Assembly: GCF_000620645.1 (NCBI RefSeq)
Contig: NZ_KK211159.1
Location: forward strand, 641,467-705,466
Length of the DNA: 64,000 nucleotides
Reading direction: 5' to 3'
Origin: Nocardioides sp. URHA0032
GTDB taxonomy: Bacteria > Actinomycetota > Actinomycetes > Propionibacteriales > Nocardioidaceae
Part shown: positions 14,277-22,877 of the stretch, one piece after another
Numbering within the stretch: position 1 is the stretch's first letter
How the letters are laid out: every line of letters starts with the position of its first letter
The notes under the pieces: model-generated
Told to the model about the DNA's origin: nothing
Database searches by the model: none
What the model saw: the letters and a program-made list of their open reading frames with translations, nothing else
Made by a program: the position numbers and the translations under genes

Positions 14277-15743
14277 ATGAGCATCGAGACCTCCATCGCC
14301 TCGCTGATCGAGCACGATTCGGGCCAGCCGTACCCCTACGCGCGTGTCGAGCTCGTCGAGCCGGACTGGACCCGGTTCCCGGGCTGGAAGGACGTCACCA
14401 CCGCGGAGTGGGAGTCGGTGCAGTGGCAGCGCGCCCACTGCGTCAAGAACGTCCGGCAGCTGCGCGAGCTGATGGGCGACCTGCTCGACGAGCGGTTCTA
14501 CGCCGACCTCGAGCGGGACCAGGCCGAGCGGGCGACGATGTCGATGCTCGTGCCGCCGCAGATGATGAACACGATGGTGCCCCACGCCGTACCCGCCGGC
14601 CCGGGGTCGCTGACCGAGGAGTTCTACGCCGACCCGGTCCGGCACTACATGATCCCGGTGTTCTCCGACCGGCGCACCGACTGGTCCTCGCACCCGCACG
14701 CGACCCGCGACTCGCTGCACGAGCACGACATGTGGGTCGCCGAGGGCCTCACGCACCGGTACCCGACCAAGGTGCTCGCCGAGCTGCTCCCCACCTGCCC
14801 GCAGTACTGCGGGCACTGCACCCGGATGGACCTGGTCGGCAACTCGACCGCGGTCATCGACAAGCTCAAGTTCGTCGGGAAGCCGAACGACCGGCTCGGC
14901 GAGATGCTCGACTACCTCCGGCGTACGCCCCAGGTGCGCGACGTGGTCGTCTCCGGCGGCGACGTGGCGAACATGCCCTGGCCGCGGCTCGAGGACTTCC
15001 TCACCCAGCTGCTGGAGATCGAGAACATCCGCGACATCCGGCTCGCCACCAAGGCGCTGGTGGGACTCCCCCACCACTGGCTGCAGGACGACGTCGTCGA
15101 GGGCATGACCCGGATCGGGTCGCTGTCGCGCTCGCGCGGCGTGTCGGTCGCGATCCACACCCACGCGAACCACGCCAACTCGATCACCCCCCTCGTCGCG
15201 AAGGCGACCCGCGCCATGCTGGACGCGGGCATCCGCGACGTCCGCAACCAGGGCGTGCTGCTCAACGGCGTGAACGCCGACCCGCACGCCCTGCTCGACC
15301 TGTGCTTCCGGCTCCTCGACGGCGCGCAGATCATGCCCTACTACTTCTACATGTGCGACATGATCCCGTTCTCGGAGCACTGGCGGGTCTCGGTCGCCGA
15401 CGCGCAGAAGCTGCAGCACCACATCATGGGCTACCTGCCGGGCTTCGCGACCCCGCGGATCGTCTGCGACGTGCCGTTCGTCGGCAAGCGTTGGGTGCAC
15501 CAGCTCGCGGCCTACGACACCGAGCGCGGCATCTCGTACTGGACGAAGAACTACCGGACCTCGATCGAGGCGAGCTCCGAGGACGCGCTGTCGAGGACGT
15601 ACGAGTACTACGACCCGATCCACACCCTCCCCGCAGCCGGCCAGGAGTGGTGGGCCCAGCACGCCGACCTCGACTCCTCCGCCCTCAAGGCGGCCGAGGT
15701 CGCCGAGGCATCGCGTCGTACGGCGGCGTTGCAGGCCTGGTGA
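14277..15743 (+). CDS. kamA: Lysine 2,3-aminomutase (radical SAM)
   Basis: A 488-residue KamA-family radical SAM, PLP-dependent enzyme converting L-lysine to L-beta-lysine, the first step of the pathway. The cluster-binding CxxxCxxC is CPQYCGHC (Cys174, Cys178, Cys181), followed by the barrel (LRRTPQVRDVVVSGGDVANMPW, IRDVRNQGVLLNGVNAD, IMPYYFYMCDMIP). Longer than the clostridial enzyme (about 416) by an N-terminal extension of roughly 50-60 residues. ATG 14277 has GGAGG directly before it and TACAGT 7 bases upstream of the A, so it may be leaderless. Specificity for lysine rather than glutamate rests on the neighbouring kamDE/kdd/kal genes. Confidence 0.9.
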   Translation: MSIETSIASLIEHDSGQPYPYARVELVEPDWTRFPGWKDVTTAEWESVQWQRAHCVKNVRQLRELMGDLLDERFYADLERDQAERATMSMLVPPQMMNTMVPHAVPAGPGSLTEEFYADPVRHYMIPVFSDRRTDWSSHPHATRDSLHEHDMWVAEGLTHRYPTKVLAELLPTCPQYCGHCTRMDLVGNSTAVIDKLKFVGKPNDRLGEMLDYLRRTPQVRDVVVSGGDVANMPWPRLEDFLTQLLEIENIRDIRLATKALVGLPHHWLQDDVVEGMTRIGSLSRSRGVSVAIHTHANHANSITPLVAKATRAMLDAGIRDVRNQGVLLNGVNADPHALLDLCFRLLDGAQIMPYYFYMCDMIPFSEHWRVSVADAQKLQHHIMGYLPGFATPRIVCDVPFVGKRWVHQLAAYDTERGISYWTKNYRTSIEASSEDALSRTYEYYDPIHTLPAAGQEWWAQHADLDSSALKAAEVAEASRRTAALQAW

Positions 15744-15782
15744 CCGGCGGCCGGCGGCCTGCCCCCGGGCTGCTGGAAATGA

Positions 15783-15845
15783 CGCGGATTGGTCACCAAC
15801 CGCAGGTGGGAGCGCTCCCGATCTGCGGTTGGTGACCAATCCGCG
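15783..15845. repeat. Nested palindrome, GGTTTGGTCACC family, copy 1
   Basis: Two exact 23-base arms: left 15783-15805 (core GCGGATTGGTCACCAACCGC), right 15823-15845. The 17-base loop contains a second palindrome, GGGAGCGCTCCC (15808-15819). It lies 39 bases after the kamA stop and 76 bases before the convergent lrp stop. Terminator-like or REP-like element. Confidence 0.85.
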
Positions 15846-15921
15846 GCAGCGGCGCGGTGCATGCACCCCCCGGCAGGCTGCTGGACGACACGGGCCCTGC
15901 AGCCCGGACCTCGCCGACGAG

Positions 15922-16374
15922 TCAGCCGATCGGGCGGCCCTCGTACGGCGTGGAGAGCACGATGGTGGTGCGCGTGGACACGTTGGCGGCTGCGCGGATC
16001 CGGGCCAGCAGGTCCTCGAGGTCGGTCGGGGTCGAGACGCGGACCTTGAGGATGTAGGACTCGTCACCGGCGACCGACCAGCAGGACTCGATCTCGGGGA
16101 CGCCGCGGAGCCGCTCCGGGGAGTCGTCGGGCTGCGAGGCGTCGATCGGGCGGATCGAGATGAACGCCGTGAGCGGGAGCCCGAGCTGCGCGTGGTCGAC
16201 GGTGGCGACGTAGCCGGTGATCAGCCCGCGCGACTCCAGCCGCTTGACGCGCTGGTGGACCGCGGAGGTGGAGAGCCCGGTGGCCTTGCCGAGGTCGGTG
16301 AACGACATCCGTCCGTCGTTGGCGAGCAGCTCCAGGATCTTCCGGTCCGTCGCCTCGAGCTCTGACTGGGTCAC
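15922..16374 (-). CDS. Lrp/AsnC family transcriptional regulator
   Basis: A 150-residue feast/famine regulator. The N-terminal winged helix-turn-helix (residues 8-60, ILELLANDGRMSFTDLGKATGLSTSAVHQRVKRLE) is followed by the RAM ligand-binding domain (residues 70-145, including VPEIESCWSVAGDESYILKVRV). Such proteins form octamers that respond to an amino acid. Lying next to the lysine genes, it is the natural candidate to bind the kdd/kamA operator and sense lysine or a pathway intermediate; this is inference. The GTG start at 16374 is 6 bases behind TACGCT. Convergent with kamA, divergent from the exonuclease. Confidence 0.93.
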   Translation of the reverse strand: MTQSELEATDRKILELLANDGRMSFTDLGKATGLSTSAVHQRVKRLESRGLITGYVATVDHAQLGLPLTAFISIRPIDASQPDDSPERLRGVPEIESCWSVAGDESYILKVRVSTPTDLEDLLARIRAAANVSTRTTIVLSTPYEGRPIG

Positions 16375-16380
16375 GCGGTG

Positions 16381-16403
16381 AGCGTAGCGGCCCGTGGCAG
16401 GAT
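16381..16403. promoter_or_regulatory. Divergent leaderless -10 elements (lrp / exonuclease)
   Basis: TACGCT on the minus strand (16386-16381) ends 6 bases before the lrp GTG at 16374. CAGGAT on the plus strand (16398-16403) ends 7 bases before the exonuclease GTG at 16411. Confidence 0.45.
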
Positions 16404-16410
16404 CTGGTCC

Positions 16411-17337
16411 GTGACGCAGCCCGGACGACTGATGCTCCTCGACACCGCCTCGATGTACTTCCGGGCCTTCTTCGGCGTGCCGGAGATCAAGGGACCCGAC
16501 GGTACGCCGGTGAACGCGGTCCGCGGGCTCCTCGACTTCATCTCCCGGCTGGTGGGTGACTACCGGCCCACCGACCTGGTCTGCTGCTGGGACGAGGACT
16601 GGCGCCCGCAGTGGAGGGTGGACCTGCTGCCGTCCTACAAGGCGCACCGCGTGGTGGCCGAGCGGGAGGGCGCGCCGGACGTGGAGGAGGTGCCCGACCC
16701 GCTCGAGGTGCAGGTGCCGATCATCCGCGAGGTGCTCGACGCGTTCGGGATCACCGTTGTCGGCATGGCCGGCTACGAGGCCGACGACGTGATCGGCTCG
16801 CTGGCCTCCCAGGCCGACCAGCCCGTCGACATCGTCACCGGCGACCGCGACCTGTTCCAGCTCGTCGACGACCAGCGCGACGTCCGCGTCCTCTACATCG
16901 CCCGCGGCGTCGGCAACCACGAGCGGGTCACCAACGACTGGGTCCGCACCAAGTACGGCGTCGACGCGCGGCAGTACGCCGACTTCGCCACGCTGCGTGG
17001 CGACGCCTCGGACGGGCTGCCCGGCGTCGCCGGGGTCGGCGAGAAGACCGCCGCGACGCTGCTGGGGCGGTTCGGCGACATGGACGGCATCATCGCGGCA
17101 GCCCTCGATCCGGGCTCCGACCTGGCTCCGGGACCGCGCGGCAGGCTCAAGGCGGCGGCGGCGTACCTCGAGGTGGCCCCGCAGGTCGTCGCGGTCGCCC
17201 GCGACCTCGACCTCGGCGCGCCCGCGACGACGCTCCCCCGCGAGCCGAAGGACCTCCCGCGGGTGGCCGAGCTCGGTCAGCGCTGGGGCCTGGAGAGTCC
17301 CGTGCAGCGACTGACCGAGGTGCTCTGCTCCGGTTGA
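16411..17337 (+). CDS. 5'-3' exonuclease (PolA N-terminal-like)
   Basis: A 308-residue stand-alone 5' nuclease related to the N-terminal domain of DNA polymerase I, which removes RNA primers and 5' flaps. The metal-binding acidic residues lie in LLDTASMYFRAFFG (Asp near residue 9), YEADDVIGSLA and DIVTGDRDLFQLV. The helix-hairpin-helix DNA-binding motif is GLPGVAGVGEKTAATLLGRFG. No polymerase domain follows. GTG 16411 was chosen over the longer frame because family similarity begins at RLMLLDTAS and the -10 spacing fits. Convergent with the FAD oxidoreductase, with 3 bases between stop codons. Confidence 0.9.
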   Translation: MTQPGRLMLLDTASMYFRAFFGVPEIKGPDGTPVNAVRGLLDFISRLVGDYRPTDLVCCWDEDWRPQWRVDLLPSYKAHRVVAEREGAPDVEEVPDPLEVQVPIIREVLDAFGITVVGMAGYEADDVIGSLASQADQPVDIVTGDRDLFQLVDDQRDVRVLYIARGVGNHERVTNDWVRTKYGVDARQYADFATLRGDASDGLPGVAGVGEKTAATLLGRFGDMDGIIAAALDPGSDLAPGPRGRLKAAAAYLEVAPQVVAVARDLDLGAPATTLPREPKDLPRVAELGQRWGLESPVQRLTEVLCSG

Positions 17338-17340
17338 CCC

Positions 17341-18474
17341 TCAGCGCAGCATCTCGTCGACGACGATCTTCGCTGCCGACGGGCAGCCCTTGGTGAACCC
17401 GTAGAACGGCCCGAAGTCGCGGGTGGCGAGGAAGCCGACGGTGTAGAGCCCGGGCAGGGTGGTCTCGAACCCCTCGGACAGGTCGGGGAAGCCGTCCGTG
17501 ACGCCTATCCGGTCGAGGACGCCACCGAGGTACGGAACCCGGGCGACGTCCGGCTTGTACCCGGACGCGAACACCACGTGGTCGACCTCGAGCGCCGAGC
17601 CGTCGGAGAGCGTCAGCGTGACGGGCCCGTCCCCCGCGACGGCGGTCACGGCGGTCTCGGGGTGGCTGGTCACGACGTCCGGGCGCAGCCGGGGCACCAG
17701 CCAGTGCTCGAGCGTCAGCCGGCCGACCTCCCAGAACTGCTGGGCGATCGCCGCACGCTCCTCCGCCGTGAGGCCGCGCCACCAGCCGCGGTGCGCGAGC
17801 GTCTGGTCGACGTGGGCGTCGACGAACTTCCAGCTGACCTTCTCGAACGCCGGGGTCGGGTGCCGGTGCACCACGTCGACCCGGGACGCGCCGTGGTCGC
17901 AGAGCAGCGCAGCCCACTCGTACGCGCTCTGCCGGCCCCCGATGACCGCCACCCGCGCCCCGGACAGGTCCTCGAAGGTCACCCGGTCGACCGTGTGCGA
18001 GCGGTGCGCCTCGGGGATGCGGTCGTGCCAGGCCGGGAGCTGCGCGAAGAAGCCGACGCCGGGTGCGGCGACGACCTTGTCGGCCTCGATGCTGGTGCCG
18101 TCCGCCATCGCGGCCACGAACGTGCCGTTCGGCCTGGTCAGGTCGGCGACCAGTCGCTGGTCGGCGACGATCCCCTTCCGCGCGGCGAACCAGTCGGTGT
18201 GGTCGAGGAACACCGAGATCGGGATCGGGTCGTGCTCGGCCGGGTCGAGTCCACGCTCCTCGAAGAACGCGGTGAAGGTGTCCTCACGGTTCGCGTCGAG
18301 GTACCAGTCCGGGCCGGAGCGCAGGTACATGTCCTGCGGCATCCGGTCGCGCCAGAACGACATCGGGATCCCGACCACGTGCGTGTCGACGCCGCGGTCG
18401 CGTGCGTACGCCGCGGCGGCGTAGGCGTAGGGGCCGGCCCCGATGACCAGGAGGTCCGTCCGAGTGTCGGGCAT
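17341..18474 (-). CDS. FAD-dependent oxidoreductase, monooxygenase-like
   Basis: A 377-residue flavoprotein with two dinucleotide-binding folds: FAD at the N-terminus (LLVIGAGPYAYAAAAYARDRG, residues 8-28) and NAD(P)H in the middle (GARVAVIGGRQSAYEWAALL). The late FASGYKPDVARVPYL resembles the ATG motif of flavin-containing and N-hydroxylating monooxygenases such as lysine/ornithine N-hydroxylases. PMSFWRDRMPQDMYLRSG also fits that group. The substrate is unknown, and the nearby lysine genes do not prove a link. The ATG at 18474 is 6 bases behind TAGCGT. Divergent from the NAD(P)-binding protein. Confidence 0.82.
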   Translation of the reverse strand: MPDTRTDLLVIGAGPYAYAAAAYARDRGVDTHVVGIPMSFWRDRMPQDMYLRSGPDWYLDANREDTFTAFFEERGLDPAEHDPIPISVFLDHTDWFAARKGIVADQRLVADLTRPNGTFVAAMADGTSIEADKVVAAPGVGFFAQLPAWHDRIPEAHRSHTVDRVTFEDLSGARVAVIGGRQSAYEWAALLCDHGASRVDVVHRHPTPAFEKVSWKFVDAHVDQTLAHRGWWRGLTAEERAAIAQQFWEVGRLTLEHWLVPRLRPDVVTSHPETAVTAVAGDGPVTLTLSDGSALEVDHVVFASGYKPDVARVPYLGGVLDRIGVTDGFPDLSEGFETTLPGLYTVGFLATRDFGPFYGFTKGCPSAAKIVVDEMLR

Positions 18475-18480
18475 GCCGGC

Positions 18481-18512
18481 ACGCTACGCCGTCAGCGGGA
18501 CGTCGGTACGGT
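18481..18512. promoter_or_regulatory. Divergent leaderless -10 elements (FAD oxidoreductase / NAD(P)-binding protein)
   Basis: TAGCGT on the minus strand (18486-18481) ends 6 bases before the ATG at 18474. TACGGT on the plus strand (18507-18512) ends 7 bases before the ATG at 18520. Confidence 0.5.
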
Positions 18513-18519
18513 GGTTGGC

Positions 18520-19206
18520 ATGACCCGGGTCGCGATCGTCGGGGGCCACGGACAGGTGGCCCGACAGCTCATCCACGTGCTCCGTTGCTCGGAGCACGAC
18601 CCGGTGGCGCTGGTGCGCAACGAGGCCTACCGCGCGGAGCTCGAGGAGCGCGGCGCCGAGGTCCGCCTGCTCGACATCGAGCGCGGCGGCACCGGCGCGT
18701 TCGCCGCGGCCTTCGAGGGCTGCGGCGCGGTGGTGTTCGCGGCCGGCGGCGGCCCCGACGGGAACGTCGAGCGCAAGCGGACGGTCGACCTCGAGGGAGC
18801 CCTGAAGTCGATCGAGGGTGCGCGGAAGGCGGGCATCGACCGGTTCGTGCAGGTCTCGGCCATCGGCGTCGACGACCCGCTGCCGGCCGACACCGGCGAT
18901 GTCTGGCGCGCGTACGTCGAGGCGAAGCGGGACGCCGACGCCGCGCTCCGGGCGAGCGGCCTGGCCTGGACCATCATCCGGCCCGGCCGGCTGACCGACG
19001 ACGCCGCGACCGGGACGGTCTCCCTGGGCCCGGACGCGACCCACGGCGACGTCCCCCGAGCGGACGTCGCGGCCGTGCTCGCCGCCGTGCTGGACGAGCC
19101 CGGGACCGTCGGGAAGCAGTGGAACCTCGTGACCGGCGACGTCCCGGTCGAGCGTGCCGTCCGCGGCGCCGGGGACGGTCACTCGTCGTCGGCGAGCGAG
19201 GAGTAG
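18520..19206 (+). CDS. NAD(P)H-binding atypical SDR family protein
   Basis: A 228-residue Rossmann protein of the NmrA/SDR-a5-like group, similar to NAD(P)-dependent epimerase/dehydratases. The nucleotide-binding loop is VAIVGGHGQVARQL (residues 4-17). The central VQVSAIGVDDP and AYVEAKRDADAALRASGLAWTIIRPGRL keep the YxxxK-like pair (Tyr-Val-Glu-Ala-Lys). The enzymatic role is unknown; such proteins may sense redox state. ATG 18520 is 7 bases behind TACGGT. Its 3' end overlaps the convergent helY by 28 bases. Confidence 0.85.
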   Translation: MTRVAIVGGHGQVARQLIHVLRCSEHDPVALVRNEAYRAELEERGAEVRLLDIERGGTGAFAAAFEGCGAVVFAAGGGPDGNVERKRTVDLEGALKSIEGARKAGIDRFVQVSAIGVDDPLPADTGDVWRAYVEAKRDADAALRASGLAWTIIRPGRLTDDAATGTVSLGPDATHGDVPRADVAAVLAAVLDEPGTVGKQWNLVTGDVPVERAVRGAGDGHSSSASEE

Positions 19207-21971
19207 GCCACCACGCCCCGGCGCAGCCGTCGGACGACCTCGCGAGCGGTCTCCCGCAGCGGTGTCGCTCCCGCAGCGTCCGCCACCTGGCCGGCCAGGT
19301 CGATCAGCTGCTTCATCCAGCGCACGAAGTCGCCGGCCGCGAGGTCGCTGACCATGAGCACGTCGTCGAGCTCGTCGCCCTCCGCCCAGCGGTACGCGAC
19401 CCAGGCGAAGCCCAGGTCGGGCTGACGGAGGAACTCGAGCCGGTGGTCGCGCTCGAGCGCGTCGAGCGCCGCCCACAGCTTGACCATCTCGGCGACGACC
19501 TCGCGGACCCCGCCCCCCGGCACCCGGGGCGAGGAGGCGTCGTCGGGCCGCCGGGCCTCGAAGACCAGCACGGACAGCGCGGCGGCCAGGCCGGAGGCGT
19601 CCAGGTCGTCCCACAGGCCGACCCGGATGCACTCGGCCGCGACCAGGTCGAGCTCGGAGTAGATCCGCATCAGGTGCCGGCCCCGGTCGGTGACCTGCTC
19701 GCCGTCGAGGTACGCCAGCGCCGTCAGCACGTCGCAGACCCGGTCGAACTGGCGGGCCACCGTGTTGGTGCGCTGCTCGACGCGCCGCTTCAGGGTCTGC
19801 GTGTCCCGGTCGAGCTTGAAGTACCGCTCCGCCCAGCGCGCGTGCTCCTCGCGGTCCGGGCACCCGTGGCAGGGGTGCGCGTTGAGCTGCTCCCGGAGCG
19901 CCGCGATCTCGTCGTCCGCGGCGGTGCGGGTCCGGTCGCCCCTGCCGGAGGTGCGGGACGGCGGCGGCGGGTCGAGGTCGTGCGTGCGGCTGCGGAGCGC
20001 GGAGGCCAGGTCGCGGCGCATCTGCGGGTTGCGACCGTTGAAGTTCTTCGGCACCCGCAGCTTGGCCAGCGGCGTGACCGGTGTCGGGAAGTCGATCATC
20101 GCGAGCCGGCGCGCCTGCCGGTCGGCCGTCACGACGTACGGCCGCGGGCCTTCGGGCGACCAGCCGGGGTCGATCACGACGGCATAGCCGGCGAACTTCC
20201 CGGTCGGCACCTGGATCACGTCGCCGGGCTTCAGCGCCCGCAGCGACTCCATCGCGTCGTCGCGGCGATCCGCCTTGCGGACGCGGCTGGCGCCCTTCTC
20301 CACGTCGCTGATCCGGCGCCGGAGCTCGGCGTACTCCATGAAGTCACCGCGCTCGCAGGACGCCGCGTCGCGGTAGCCCTCGAGGGCGTCCTCCGCCTTG
20401 CGCACCTGCCTGGCGAGCCCGACGACGGCCTTGTCGGCCTGGAACTGCGCGAACGACTGCTCGAGCAGCTCGCGGGACCGCTCGCGGCCGAACTGGTGCA
20501 CGAGGTTGACCGCCATGTTGTACGACGGCCGGAACGACGAGCGGAGCGGGTAGGTGCGGGTGGAGGCGAGCCCCGCGACGTGCCGCGGGTCGATCCCGGG
20601 CTGCCAGAGCACGACGGCGTGGCCCTCGGTGTCCAGGCCACGCCGGCCCGCGCGGCCGGTGAGCTGGGTGTACTCCCCCGGCGTGATGTCGGCGTGGCTC
20701 TCGCCGTTCCACTTCGAGAGCTTCTCGATGACGACGGTGCGCGCGGGCATGTTGATGCCGAGCGCCAGGGTCTCGGTCGCGAACACGACCTTGCACAGCC
20801 CGCGGAGGAACAGCTCCTCGACGCACTGCTTGAACGCCGGCAGCATGCCGGCGTGGTGGGCCGCGACGCCGCGGGTCAGGCCGTCCAGGAAGTCGTGGTA
20901 GCCGAGGACGTGGAGGTCGTCGGACGGCAGGTGCGAGCACGCCTCCTCGACGTATGCGTAGATGGTGTCGCGCTCCTCCGGCGAGGTGAGGCGTACGCCG
21001 GCGTTGAGGCACTGGGTGACCGCCGCGTCGCAGCCGACCCGGCTGAAGATGAAGACGATCGCCGGCAGCAGCGCCATCCGGTCGAGCTGCTCGATGGCGT
21101 CCGGGCGGCTCGGGATCCAGACCCGGCGCCCGTTGCCGACGTTGTACTTGTTGGTGGCGCGCCGGTTGCGGTCCCGCGGCGAGCGGCGGTCCCGCATCCG
21201 GGAGCTGGCCCAGTCGTCGCGCGCGATCTTGACCAGCTCGTCGTTGACCGGGGCGCCCTCCTTGACGAAGCCCGCGGCCGCGTCGACGTCGGACTTCGCG
21301 AACAGGTCCAGGATCCGGCGGCCCACCATCACGTGCTGGTAGAGCGGGACCGGGCGGCGCTCCTCGACGATCGTCTGCGTGTCCCCGCGGACCGTCTGCA
21401 GCCACTCACCGAACTCCTCGGCGTTCGAGACGGTCGCGGACAGCGAGACCACGGACACCGACTCCGGCAGGTGGATGATGACCTCCTCCCACACGGCCCC
21501 GCGGGACCGGTCGGCGAGGTAGTGCACCTCGTCCATGACCACGAAGCCGAGGCCCAGGAGCGTGCGCGAACCGGCGTACAGCATGTTGCGCAGCACCTCG
21601 GTGGTCATCACCACGATCGGCGCCTCGCCGTTCACCACGTTGTCGCCGGTGAGCAGGCCGACCTTCTCGGGCCCGTACCGCGCGACCAGGTCGTTGAACT
21701 TCTGGTTGGACAGGGCCTTGATCGGCGTCGTGTAGAAGCACTTCCGGCCGGTCTCCATGGCCAGGTGCACGGCGAACTCGCCGACGATGGTCTTGCCGGA
21801 CCCGGTGGGGGCGGCGACGAGCACGCCGCGGCCCTCCTCGATGGCGCGACAGCCCTCGAGCTGGAACTCGTCGAGCGGGAAGTCGTAGAGCGCCTGGAAG
21901 TCCTTCAACACCGGGTGTCGCTGGTGCTTGCGGTACTCGGAGTACCGCTCGGACGGGCTGAGGTCCGTCAT
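19179..21971 (-). CDS. helY: Ski2/Mtr4-like DEAD/DEAH-box RNA helicase HelY
   Basis: A 930-residue superfamily 2 helicase. Motif I is APTGSGKT (residues 54-61), motif II DEVH (147-150), motif III SATVSN, motif VI QLTGRAGRRGLDTEG. The helicase core is followed by an arch-like insertion and a C-terminal DSHCT domain, as in Ski2/Mtr4. A short Cys/His cluster, HPCHGCPDREEH, stands before the C-terminal domain. Presumed to unwind RNA during decay; the bacterial role is little studied. ATG 21971 lies 6 bases behind TAGGTT, whose first three bases are the dgkB stop codon. The 3' end overlaps the convergent SDR gene. Confidence 0.93.
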   Translation of the reverse strand: MTDLSPSERYSEYRKHQRHPVLKDFQALYDFPLDEFQLEGCRAIEEGRGVLVAAPTGSGKTIVGEFAVHLAMETGRKCFYTTPIKALSNQKFNDLVARYGPEKVGLLTGDNVVNGEAPIVVMTTEVLRNMLYAGSRTLLGLGFVVMDEVHYLADRSRGAVWEEVIIHLPESVSVVSLSATVSNAEEFGEWLQTVRGDTQTIVEERRPVPLYQHVMVGRRILDLFAKSDVDAAAGFVKEGAPVNDELVKIARDDWASSRMRDRRSPRDRNRRATNKYNVGNGRRVWIPSRPDAIEQLDRMALLPAIVFIFSRVGCDAAVTQCLNAGVRLTSPEERDTIYAYVEEACSHLPSDDLHVLGYHDFLDGLTRGVAAHHAGMLPAFKQCVEELFLRGLCKVVFATETLALGINMPARTVVIEKLSKWNGESHADITPGEYTQLTGRAGRRGLDTEGHAVVLWQPGIDPRHVAGLASTRTYPLRSSFRPSYNMAVNLVHQFGRERSRELLEQSFAQFQADKAVVGLARQVRKAEDALEGYRDAASCERGDFMEYAELRRRISDVEKGASRVRKADRRDDAMESLRALKPGDVIQVPTGKFAGYAVVIDPGWSPEGPRPYVVTADRQARRLAMIDFPTPVTPLAKLRVPKNFNGRNPQMRRDLASALRSRTHDLDPPPPSRTSGRGDRTRTAADDEIAALREQLNAHPCHGCPDREEHARWAERYFKLDRDTQTLKRRVEQRTNTVARQFDRVCDVLTALAYLDGEQVTDRGRHLMRIYSELDLVAAECIRVGLWDDLDASGLAAALSVLVFEARRPDDASSPRVPGGGVREVVAEMVKLWAALDALERDHRLEFLRQPDLGFAWVAYRWAEGDELDDVLMVSDLAAGDFVRWMKQLIDLAGQVADAAGATPLRETAREVVRRLRRGVVAYSSLADDE

Positions 21972-21977
21972 GCGTCC

Positions 21978-21983
21978 AACCTA
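21978..21983 (-). promoter_or_regulatory. Leaderless -10 (TAGGTT) of helY overlapping the upstream stop codon
   Basis: TAGGTT ends 6 bases before the helY ATG at 21971. Its TAG is the stop codon of the diacylglycerol kinase gene, so the -10 doubles as coding sequence end. Confidence 0.5.
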
Positions 21984-22856
21984 CGCGAGCACCTGCAGGG
22001 CTCCGGGGGCGCACTCGACGGTGAGCGGGAGCGCGCCGAACCGCTCGCCGTCGGCGTACGACACGATCCCGGGGGCCGCGATGGTGACCGAGCGGACCCG
22101 GTGGTGCTCGTACGCCGGGTGGGTGACGTGGGTGCCCTTGAACAGCTTCGGGTAGGTCCGGATCAGGCCCGGCTTGCTCATCGGCTTGATGACCACCACG
22201 TCGAGGAGCCCGTCGTCGAGGACGGCGCCCTCGGTGATCCGCAGCCCGCCGCCGAACGACGGGCCGTTGCCGACCGCGACCAGCATCGCCTCGAAGGTGC
22301 GCACGTCGCCGTCCAGCTCGAGCGTGTACGGGATCGGCTCGAAGACGCGGAGCTCGGCCAGGGTGGCGATGTTGTAGCGCATCTGGCCCTTGGGCCACGT
22401 CATCCGGTTCGCGCGCTCGTTGACGATCGCGTCGAAGCCGGCCGCGAGCACGGTCGTGAAGTACCTGGTGCCGCTCCGGGCCAGGTCGATGGTGCGCACC
22501 GTGCCGGCGAGCAGCCGCTCGGCAGCCGCGACCGGGTCCTTGCGCGGGACGTCGAAGTATCGCGCGACGTCGTTGCCGGTGCCGGCCGGGACGAGCCCGA
22601 CCGGAGTGCCGGTGTCGGCGGCCGCCTGGACGCCGATGTGCACCATGCCGTCGCCCCCGCAGAGCACCAGGGCATCGGTGCCGTCCGCGACGGCCGACCG
22701 GGCCAGGTCGAGCGCCTCGTCGGGGTCGCGGCCCTCGACGGTCCGCACCTCGAGTCCGGCGGCGCGGAGACGGGTGGCGGCCGCGTCGCGGAACCGGGCG
22801 CCCCGGCCCTTGCCGGACGTCGGGTTGGTCAGCAGCGTGATCTGGTGGAGCTCCAC
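21981..22856 (-). CDS. Diacylglycerol/lipid kinase family protein
   Basis: A 291-residue DAGK_cat-domain kinase of the DgkB/YegS type that phosphorylates diacylglycerol or a related lipid with ATP, recycling lipid into phosphatidic acid. The N-terminal NPTSGKGRG, the nucleotide-binding GGDGMVHIGVQA (residues about 67-78) and PAGTGNDVARYF are family motifs. The C-terminal beta-sandwich holds GPSFGGGLRITEGAVLDDGLLDVVV. It has no membrane helix. The GTG start at 22856 is 7 bases behind TAGTGT. Confidence 0.9.
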   Translation of the reverse strand: MELHQITLLTNPTSGKGRGARFRDAAATRLRAAGLEVRTVEGRDPDEALDLARSAVADGTDALVLCGGDGMVHIGVQAAADTGTPVGLVPAGTGNDVARYFDVPRKDPVAAAERLLAGTVRTIDLARSGTRYFTTVLAAGFDAIVNERANRMTWPKGQMRYNIATLAELRVFEPIPYTLELDGDVRTFEAMLVAVGNGPSFGGGLRITEGAVLDDGLLDVVVIKPMSKPGLIRTYPKLFKGTHVTHPAYEHHRVRSVTIAAPGIVSYADGERFGALPLTVECAPGALQVLA

Positions 22857-22863
22857 GGCGCGA

Positions 22864-22869
22864 ACACTA
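22864..22869 (-). promoter_or_regulatory. Leaderless -10 (TAGTGT) for the lipid kinase gene
   Basis: TAGTGT on the minus strand ends 7 bases before the GTG at 22856, in the short gap after the stop of the small gene at 22878. Confidence 0.45.
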
Positions 22870-22877
22870 GTGGTGAC

